DNA of 44,731 bases from an uncultured Acidobacteriota bacterium (GTDB lineage: Bacteria; Acidobacteriota; Thermoanaerobaculia; Gp7-AA8). Numbering within the stretch: the stretch's first letter is position 1; every line of letters starts with the position of its first letter. Shown piece after piece: positions 38,540 through 44,731 of this stretch. The DNA is taken from the NCBI GenBank assembly GCA_937870635.1, contig CALMZP010000111.1, positions 1 to 44,731 of the forward strand, written 5' to 3'. Position numbers and translations under genes: made by a program. The notes under the pieces were generated by a model that saw nothing but the letters and a program-made list of their open reading frames with translations, was not told the DNA's origin and searched no databases.

Positions 38540-40960
38540 ATGGTTCGCCGTACCGTCGTCATTGTTGTCGCGCTCGTCTTTGCCGCCGCTGGATTCGCGC
38601 AGGAGGCACCCGGTCTCGAAACGTATCGACTCCCGGCGAAACCCCTTCTGGATCTGGTCGACGCGCCGCTTCCGCCAACCTTCATCGAGGGTCCGGCCGG
38701 TCGCGCCATTCTCGGCGACACGCCGCCGCTGTTGACGATCGACGATCTCGCGCAGCCGGAACTCAAGCTGGCCGGCGCGCGATTCAACCCGCGCAATCGC
38801 GAGCAGACGCGCGCTCCGTACTATCGGAACCTGACGTTGCTTCGGGTCACGGACGGCGAGCAGAAGCCGATCAGCGGCCTCCCGTCTCCGCTTCGTGCGC
38901 GCAACCTGACGTGGTCGCCCGACGGAAACCGTGTCGCCTTCACCCAGACCACACCGGCGGCGGTCGAACTGTGGCTCGTCGACGTTGCTTCCGCATCGGC
39001 GGCGCGTCTCGGTTCGGTTGCGATCAACGCGGCCGTCGCCGGATCGCCAATCCAATGGGTATCCGACAACCGCGGCCTCATCGTTCGCGCCGTGCCTGCG
39101 GACGCCCGCCAGGCCCCGGAACGTGGCGCGGTCGCCACGGGACCTGTCATTCAGGAGAACCTGGGACGCCGCACGCCCGGCAGGACGTATCAGGATCTGC
39201 TGACGAATCCCGATGACGCGGCAGCGTTCGAACATCACGCGACGGCGGAGGTGGTCGAGATCGGACTCGACGGCGCGACCCGTCGTATCGGAACGAGCGC
39301 GCTGATCCTGTCGGCCCAGCCGTCACCGGATGGGTCTCACATCCTCGTGGAGACATTTCGCCGCCCGTTCTCTTACGTGGTCCCGTACTTCCGCTTTCCG
39401 CGGAGGATCGAAGTGTGGGACCGCGCTGGAAAGCTCGTGAGGCAGATCGCCGATCTTCCGCTCGCGGACGCCGTGCCCACCGACTTCGATGCCACGACTG
39501 TCGGTCCACGCGACGCCGGCTGGCGCGCCGACGCTCCGGCAACGTTGTATTGGGCGGAAGCTCTGGATGAAGGCAATGCGCGACGTGAAGCCGCCGAACG
39601 AGACCGCGTCCTGACGCTGGCCGCTCCCTTCACCGGCGAGCCCGTCGAACTGGCGAGAACGCAGCTTCGCTTCTGGGGCCTCGAATGGGGCGGCGATGAT
39701 CTGGCGCTCCTGCACGAGGGTTGGTGGAAGACCCGTCGCACGCGGAGCTGGAGGCTTCGCCCGGGATCGCGCGACGCGAAGCCGGAACTTATCTTCGACC
39801 GCTCGTTTGAGGACCGCTATGGCGATCCCGGCGAGCCGCTGACGAAGAAAACGGCGCAGGGCACCCCCGTCTTGCGTCGCAGTGGTGAGACCGTTTACAT
39901 GGCCGGCGAAGGAGCGTCATCCGAGGGCGATCGGCCGTTTCTGGACGCGTTCGACCTGCGGACAAGAAAAGCCAAGCGCCTGTGGCGCTCCGAAGCTCCG
40001 CATTACGAATACGTCGTCTCCATGGTGGACGACCGGACCATCGTCACGAGACGGGAGGGAGCGAGCGAGCCGCCGAACTTTTTCCGGAGCGATCTGCGCC
40101 GCCGGACCGCGCGCGCGCTGACGTCGATTCCTCATCCGTTCCCCCAGCTCGCCGGTGCGACGAAACAACTGATCCGATACAAGCGCGCGGATGGCCTGGA
40201 CCTGACGGCGACGCTCTATCTTCCGCCCGGATACGACGCGGCTCGCGATGGCCGGCTTCCCGTTCTGCTATGGGCGTACCCGGAAGAGTTCAAGTCTGCG
40301 GCGGCCGCCTCGCAGGTGAGCGGCTCACCGTACAAGTTCATCCGGCCCAGCCCGATGTCGCCGCTGCCCTGGCTGGTACGCGGCTATGCGATTCTCGACG
40401 ATCCGTCGATTCCGATCATCGGCGAGGCCGAGGCAGAGCCGAACGACACCTACATCGAACAGCTCGTGTCTGGCGCGCAGGCGGCCGTTGACGAGGTCGT
40501 GCGCCGAGGTGTCGGCGACCGCGATCGGATGGCCGTTGGGGGCCACTCCTACGGCGCCTTCATGACGGCGAATCTCCTTGCGCACAGCGATCTGTTCCGG
40601 GCCGGCATCGCCCGAAGCGGCGCCTACAACCGGACGCTGACCCCCTTCTCGTTCCAGGCGGAGGAGCGGACGTTCTGGGAAGCGGCCGACACGTACATGA
40701 AGATGTCGCCGTTCACGCACGCGCAGAAGATCAACGAGCCGATCCTCCTGATCCACGGCATCGACGACAACAACACGGGGACGTTCCCGATCCAGAGCGA
40801 GCGCCTCTATCAGGCACTAAAGGGCCTCGGCGGCACCGTGCGCCTCGTCATGCTGCCGTACGAGTCGCACGGCTATCGCGCGCGCGAATCGGTCCTGCAC
40901 ATGATGTGGGAACAGGACCGGTGGCTGGAGACGTATGTGAAGGGCGGGAAGCCGCGCTGA
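38540..40960 (+). CDS. Secreted S9-family prolyl oligopeptidase-like peptidase (glutamyl endopeptidase type)
   Basis: An 806-residue serine peptidase. A signal peptide (about 1-20, AAAGFAQ) is followed by a beta-propeller region (about 40-560, e.g. NLTWSPDGNRVAFTQ, LSAQPSPDGSHILVET) and a C-terminal alpha/beta-hydrolase domain. The catalytic triad is Ser670 (GGHSYGAFMTANLLAHSDLF), Asp742/743 (HGIDDNNTGTFPIQSERLY) and His777 (ESHGYRARES). The C-terminal wording (SGAYNRTLTPF.FQAEERTFWEA.DTYMKMSPFTHA.KINEPILLIHG) is close to the S9 glutamyl endopeptidase group. It probably degrades peptides in the periplasm or outside the cell. It is a single-gene unit. Confidence 0.92.
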   Translation: MVRRTVVIVVALVFAAAGFAQEAPGLETYRLPAKPLLDLVDAPLPPTFIEGPAGRAILGDTPPLLTIDDLAQPELKLAGARFNPRNREQTRAPYYRNLTLLRVTDGEQKPISGLPSPLRARNLTWSPDGNRVAFTQTTPAAVELWLVDVASASAARLGSVAINAAVAGSPIQWVSDNRGLIVRAVPADARQAPERGAVATGPVIQENLGRRTPGRTYQDLLTNPDDAAAFEHHATAEVVEIGLDGATRRIGTSALILSAQPSPDGSHILVETFRRPFSYVVPYFRFPRRIEVWDRAGKLVRQIADLPLADAVPTDFDATTVGPRDAGWRADAPATLYWAEALDEGNARREAAERDRVLTLAAPFTGEPVELARTQLRFWGLEWGGDDLALLHEGWWKTRRTRSWRLRPGSRDAKPELIFDRSFEDRYGDPGEPLTKKTAQGTPVLRRSGETVYMAGEGASSEGDRPFLDAFDLRTRKAKRLWRSEAPHYEYVVSMVDDRTIVTRREGASEPPNFFRSDLRRRTARALTSIPHPFPQLAGATKQLIRYKRADGLDLTATLYLPPGYDAARDGRLPVLLWAYPEEFKSAAAASQVSGSPYKFIRPSPMSPLPWLVRGYAILDDPSIPIIGEAEAEPNDTYIEQLVSGAQAAVDEVVRRGVGDRDRMAVGGHSYGAFMTANLLAHSDLFRAGIARSGAYNRTLTPFSFQAEERTFWEAADTYMKMSPFTHAQKINEPILLIHGIDDNNTGTFPIQSERLYQALKGLGGTVRLVMLPYESHGYRARESVLHMMWEQDRWLETYVKGGKPR

Positions 40961-40965
40961 AGTTT

Positions 40966-41059
40966 ATCCTGAGCGAAGCGAAGGATCTCTTCGTGCACCG
41001 CCGGCACATGACGCATGAGCAGCGTCGGTGCACCGGAGATCCTTCGCTTCGCTCAGGAT
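40966..41059. repeat. Inverted repeat of the TCCTGAGCGAAGCGAAGGA family
   Basis: A perfect 24-bp inverted repeat (40966-40989 with 41036-41059) has a second inner pair, GTGCACCG/CGGTGCAC. It fills nearly the whole space between the convergent S9 peptidase (40960) and PHP (41070) genes. A diverged relative (TCCTGAGG..CCTCAGGATGA) is inside the element at 14001-14250. There is no T-tract. Confidence 0.9.
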
Positions 41060-41069
41060 GAACTGTGGA

Positions 41070-41885
41070 TCACATCCGTTCGAGAATCGGCCCGATGAGG
41101 TTCTCGGCAATCCGGAACGACCCCAGCGTCTTCACGGTCTTCACCGCGCCGTGATCGTCCGAGCCGCCGGTGATGAACTTGCCGCGAAAGCGGGCGAGGT
41201 TCGTGTACATCTCGCGATCCTGCTCGGGCACGTCGGGATGGATTGCCTCCACTGCATCGACACCTGCATCGAGGACGCGGGAGACGAGCTGCGCGTGATC
41301 GGGATAGTGCGACGGATGAGCGACTGACGTGACGCCGCCCGCGGAGCGAATCATCGAGACCGCTTCGGAAATGCGAAAGCGCTCCTTTTCGACGTAGCCG
41401 GGCTTTCCGGTTCCGAGGAGCGAATCGAACGCCGCTGCAACGGACGGAACGTATCCGCCTTCGACCAGAGCGCGGGCAACGTGCGGACGTCCGACGGCGC
41501 CGCCCGCTGCGAGCTCCTCGACGCGGTGGGCGGTGATGTCGTAGCCGAGCGTCCGCAGACGCTCGACCATGGCCTGCCCGCGCCGTGCGCGCGCGTCGCG
41601 GAACAACCTGAGCTTCGTCTCGATCGTCTCGTCGAGCGCGTCGAACGCATAGGCGAGCACATGAACGTCGACGCCCTCGAACGCGCAGGAGAGCTCGACG
41701 GCCGGGATGAGCGTCACGCCCTGCTCGTCGGCATACGTCTTCACTTCGAAGTACGCGGCGAGGTTGTCGTGATCGCTGATCGCCACGATCTCCAGGCCGT
41801 GCTGCTTCGCCACGTCGATGACCTCGCGCGGGGAGCGCGTGCCATCGGAATGGTAGGTGTGCGTGTGAAGGTCGGCGTAGCGCAC
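41070..41885 (-). CDS. PHP-domain phosphoesterase
   Basis: A 271-residue protein of the PHP family, probably of the RNase AM/YciV type (3',5'-nucleotide bisphosphate phosphatase or 5'-3' RNase). Metal-binding motifs: DLHTHTYHSDGTRSP (4-18), AISDHDN, PAVELSC, SVAHPSHYPDH and TGGSDDHG. The middle domain contains VGRPHVARALVEGGYV, typical of the YciV group. The start is GTG 41885, five bases after the ileS stop, with no strong Shine-Dalgarno sequence, so it probably depends on translation of ileS. Confidence 0.9.
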   Translation of the reverse strand: MRYADLHTHTYHSDGTRSPREVIDVAKQHGLEIVAISDHDNLAAYFEVKTYADEQGVTLIPAVELSCAFEGVDVHVLAYAFDALDETIETKLRLFRDARARRGQAMVERLRTLGYDITAHRVEELAAGGAVGRPHVARALVEGGYVPSVAAAFDSLLGTGKPGYVEKERFRISEAVSMIRSAGGVTSVAHPSHYPDHAQLVSRVLDAGVDAVEAIHPDVPEQDREMYTNLARFRGKFITGGSDDHGAVKTVKTLGSFRIAENLIGPILERM

Positions 41886-41890
41886 GGAGT

Positions 41891-44707
41891 TCAGACTGTC
41901 GGCACTTCCGTCGGCGCGAGCTCGTTGAGGACAGACTGGCAGCGGCCGCACAGGAGCCCGGGCTCCTGCACTTCTTCGCGGTACTGCCAGCAGCGGCCGC
42001 ACTTTTTCCCGCGTGCCGGTTTCATTGATACGCCAACGCGACCCAGCCCTTCGATCTCCACGAAGTCGGGGATGGCATCATCGCGATCGCGGAAATCGAC
42101 GTGCGAGACGATGAGAAGCTTCGCCAGATCGACGTCGAGATTTCCGGCGAGCGCCTCCGGTGAGATGTCGGTGTGCAGCTCGATGTCGGCCTCGAGCGAC
42201 TGGCCGATCTGCTGCGCGGCGCGAGCACGCTCGAGCACTTTCGTCGCTGTTTCCCGGACGCGGAAGATCCTCTCCCAGGCAGCGGTGTCTTCTTCCGGCA
42301 GCATGCCGCCTTCCAGCGTCGCGAACTCCGTCAGGTGCACGGATTTTTCCTTCGCACCCGGCATCGCTTCGTAGATCTCTTCGGCCGTGAACGACAGGAT
42401 CGGCGCGATCGTCGTCACCAGGCCCCGCAGAACCATGTACATCGCGGTTTGCGCGGAGCGTCGCGACGGTGAATCAGGGGCATCGCAGTAAAGCGTGTCC
42501 TTCGAAGCGTCGAGGTAGACAGCCGAGAGATCGACGGTGCAGAGCTCGACCACCCGGTGATAGACCGCGTGAAACTCGTAGTCCTCGTAGGCCTGACGGG
42601 CGCGGTCGAATGCCCGGGCGGCACGGTTGACGATCCACCGGTCCACCGGCGCCAGCTCGTCGAGCGCGACGGAGTTCGCCGGATCGAATCCGCTCAGATT
42701 GGCCAGCAGGTACCTCGCCGTATTGCGGATCTTCCGGTACGCCTCGGCGATCCGCAGGACGATCTCTTTCGAGAGCGCCATGTCATTGCGGTAGTCGATC
42801 ATCGACACCCATAGCCGGAGGATGTCGGCGCCGTTCTGCTTGACCAGGTCCTGCGGCGACACGACGTTGCCGAGGGACTTCGACATCTTGCGGCCCTTCT
42901 CGTCGACGACGAAGCCGTGCGTGATCACCTGCTCGAACGGCGCCGCGCCCTCCACGCCGGTTCCGATGAGAAGCGAGGACTGGAACCACCCGCGGTGCTG
43001 ATCGTGTCCTTCGAAGTACACCGCCACCGGCCAGCCGAGTTCAGGACGCCGCTTGCACACGGCGAGATGCGACGATCCGGAGTCGAACCACACGTCGAGG
43101 ATGTCGAACTCCTTGCGGAACGATCGTTCGCCGCACTGGCAGGCGTAGCCTTCCGGGAGGAAGTCCGCGGCCGGCCGGTCGAACCAGGCGTCCGCTCCTT
43201 CCGCGCGGAAAAATTCGGCCACCTTGTCGAACAGTGCCGCGCTCGTGACCGGTTCATTGCATTTTTCGCAGTACAACACGGTGATCGGCACGCCCCACAG
43301 CCGCTGGCGGGAGATGACCCAGTCGGGACGGTTCTCCACCATGCCGCTCATGCGTTCCTGACCCCACGCGGGTACCCATTTCACTTTGCGCACTTCTTCG
43401 AGCGCGCGCTGGCGCAGACCGTTCCTGTCCATGCTGATGAACCACTGTTCGGTCGCGCGGAAGATGATCGGGTTCTTGCAGCGCCAGCAGTGCGGGTACT
43501 GATGTGTGATCGATTCGGAGAAGACCAGCACCCCGCGCTCGCGCATGTGCTCGACGATGAGCGGGTTCGCTTTGAAGACGTGCATGCCCGCCCAGTAAGG
43601 CACGTCGGGCGTGAACTCGCCGCGATGGTTCACCGGCGTGTAGATCTCAAGGTCGTAACGGCGCCCGGTCGCGAAGTCATCCGCGCCATGACCCGGCGCC
43701 GTGTGGACGAGCCCGGTCCCCTGATCGAGAGTGACGTAGGCGCCGGTGACCATCACGCCATCGCGCGGCAGGAAGGCGTGGCGGTAACGGAGATGCTCGA
43801 ACGCGGAGCCTTTGTAGATCTTCGAGATCTTGTATTCGGCCCACCCGAATTTCTTCGTGACCGTGGCGACGAGGTCGTTCGCCAGGATGTAGTTGGCACC
43901 CTCATGCTCGACGACGGCGTAGTCGACGTCCGGATGCACGGCGATCGCCAGGTTGGCAGGAAGCGTCCACGGTGTCGTCGTCCAGATGACGGCGAACAGT
44001 GATTTCTCGACGGGAAGGCCGAGGCTCTCGACGGCTTCATCGGCCAGACGGAAGCGGACGAAGACCGAAGGCGACGGGTGGTCCTCGTACTCCACTTCCG
44101 CTTCGGCGAGCGCGCTCTGGTCATACGTGCACCAGTGCACGGGCTTGAGGCCCTTGTAGACGCTGCCCTGCTGGAAGAAATGTCCGAGCGCCTGCACGAT
44201 GTCGGCCTCGTAATCGAAGGCCATCGTCATGTACGGGTTGTCCCAGTCGCCGAGCACGCCGAGCCGGACGAAGTCCTCGCGCTGGATGTCGATGTACTTC
44301 GCTGCGAACTGGCGGCACTGGCGGCGGAACTCGCCCGCGTCCAGGTCCTTCTTTTTGCCGCCGAGTTCCTTCTCGACCGCGGATTCGATGGGCAGACCAT
44401 GGCAGTCCCAGCCCGGAACGTACGGCGAGTCGAATCCCATCATCGTGCGCGACTTCACGATGATGTCCTTGGTGACTTTGTTGAGCGCGTGGCCGATGTG
44501 AATCTTGCCGTTGGCGTACGGCGGCCCGTCGTGGAGGACGAATTTCGGCTTGCCCTGCGATTTCTCGCGGATTGCTTTGTAGATCCCGATCGTCTGCCAG
44601 TGCTGGAGCCACCTCGGCTCGTTCTGGGGCAGGTTCGCCTTCATGGCGAACGTCGTCTGGGGCAGGTTGAGGGTCTTCTTGTAATCGCTACTGCTCGATT
44701 CGGCCAT
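41891..44707 (-). CDS. ileS: Isoleucyl-tRNA synthetase
   Basis: Charges tRNA-Ile. The 938-residue class I synthetase is full length. It has the HIGH motif (70-73, [11 protein letters not shown]), the editing domain ([46 protein letters not shown]), KMSKS near 600 ([15 protein letters not shown]) and a C-terminal zinc ribbon ([11 protein letters not shown]...LLCGRCQ), which marks the type common in bacteria such as E. coli. ATG 44707 is followed by [23 protein letters not shown], the usual N terminus. Only 24 bases of upstream sequence are in the window, so a T-box or promoter cannot be judged. The PHP gene follows in the same operon. Confidence 0.97.
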   Translation of the reverse strand: MAESSSSDYKKTLNLPQTTFAMKANLPQNEPRWLQHWQTIGIYKAIREKSQGKPKFVLHDGPPYANGKIHIGHALNKVTKDIIVKSRTMMGFDSPYVPGWDCHGLPIESAVEKELGGKKKDLDAGEFRRQCRQFAAKYIDIQREDFVRLGVLGDWDNPYMTMAFDYEADIVQALGHFFQQGSVYKGLKPVHWCTYDQSALAEAEVEYEDHPSPSVFVRFRLADEAVESLGLPVEKSLFAVIWTTTPWTLPANLAIAVHPDVDYAVVEHEGANYILANDLVATVTKKFGWAEYKISKIYKGSAFEHLRYRHAFLPRDGVMVTGAYVTLDQGTGLVHTAPGHGADDFATGRRYDLEIYTPVNHRGEFTPDVPYWAGMHVFKANPLIVEHMRERGVLVFSESITHQYPHCWRCKNPIIFRATEQWFISMDRNGLRQRALEEVRKVKWVPAWGQERMSGMVENRPDWVISRQRLWGVPITVLYCEKCNEPVTSAALFDKVAEFFRAEGADAWFDRPAADFLPEGYACQCGERSFRKEFDILDVWFDSGSSHLAVCKRRPELGWPVAVYFEGHDQHRGWFQSSLLIGTGVEGAAPFEQVITHGFVVDEKGRKMSKSLGNVVSPQDLVKQNGADILRLWVSMIDYRNDMALSKEIVLRIAEAYRKIRNTARYLLANLSGFDPANSVALDELAPVDRWIVNRAARAFDRARQAYEDYEFHAVYHRVVELCTVDLSAVYLDASKDTLYCDAPDSPSRRSAQTAMYMVLRGLVTTIAPILSFTAEEIYEAMPGAKEKSVHLTEFATLEGGMLPEEDTAAWERIFRVRETATKVLERARAAQQIGQSLEADIELHTDISPEALAGNLDVDLAKLLIVSHVDFRDRDDAIPDFVEIEGLGRVGVSMKPARGKKCGRCWQYREEVQEPGLLCGRCQSVLNELAPTEVPTV

Positions 44708-44731
44708 GGTGACCGGCCAAACTAGCAGCGG

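Overview
The window is high-GC bacterial chromosome with about 42 protein genes, one tRNA and an unusual number of short palindromic and heptanucleotide repeats. The host is a Gram-negative-type bacterium: it carries LptD, an RmlA-type nucleotidyltransferase, a TonB-like protein and many signal peptides. The VWA protein resembles the VWFA-related family that is typical of Acidobacteriota. Together with DivIVA, the tandem PilZ protein and the repeats, this makes an Acidobacteriota chromosome the best guess. That placement is an inference from protein families, not from a marker tree. No phage, plasmid, complete insertion sequence, CRISPR array or rRNA is visible.

Layout. 1-265: nested inverted-repeat element. 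271-5897 (-): six abutting or 4-bp-overlapping genes for envelope proteins (VWA, TPR, propeller, zinc-ribbon/TonB, zinc-ribbon, TPR). 5974-7646: chorismate mutase and DAHP synthase (+) behind a Tyr/Phe-rich leader peptide and an attenuator-like set of hairpins, bracketed by two copies of a TTTTGGA heptad element. 7652-8389 (-): tyrA, sharing a 30-bp divergent promoter with 8420-12929 (+), a tight operon (M20 hydrolase, thiolase, TatD, GT2, LAB_N protein, AMMECR1). 13047-15483 (+): lytic transglycosylase and a LysM protein. 15571-15646: tRNA with a CAT anticodon. 15763-19675 (+): Cys4 coiled-coil protein, RNase H, YggS, YggT, DivIVA, HutI.

19672-20598 (-): 2-hydroxyacid dehydrogenase. 20622-23177 (+): large YfhO-like membrane protein. 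23116-29003 (-): ribF, unknown membrane protein, lptD, rfbA-like, methyltransferase, apparently one envelope-biogenesis operon. 29056-30153 (+): P1 peptidase. 30345-30878 (-): DUF488. 30877-31884 (+): desaturase. 31847-33202 (-): lysine 6-aminotransferase, divergent from a second thiolase (33309-34487, +). 34582-35129 (-): frameshifted haloacid dehalogenase. 35239-36213 (+): tandem PilZ protein. 36356-38499 (-): metallophosphoesterase then queG. 38540-40960 (+): secreted S9 peptidase. 41070-44707 (-): ileS then a PHP phosphoesterase.

The most interesting signals are: (i) a candidate ribosome-mediated attenuator for aromatic amino-acid synthesis at 6042-6210; (ii) a family of period-7 tandem repeats with different unit sequences, often in inverted pairs, two of which enclose the same core and several of which form the 3' ends of genes (unrelated HutI and DmpA end in the same six residues); (iii) a repeat or palindrome at every convergent gene junction that has non-coding space; (iv) the translationally coupled six-gene envelope operon; (v) several very tight divergent promoters with -10 boxes so close to the start codon that leaderless mRNAs are likely.
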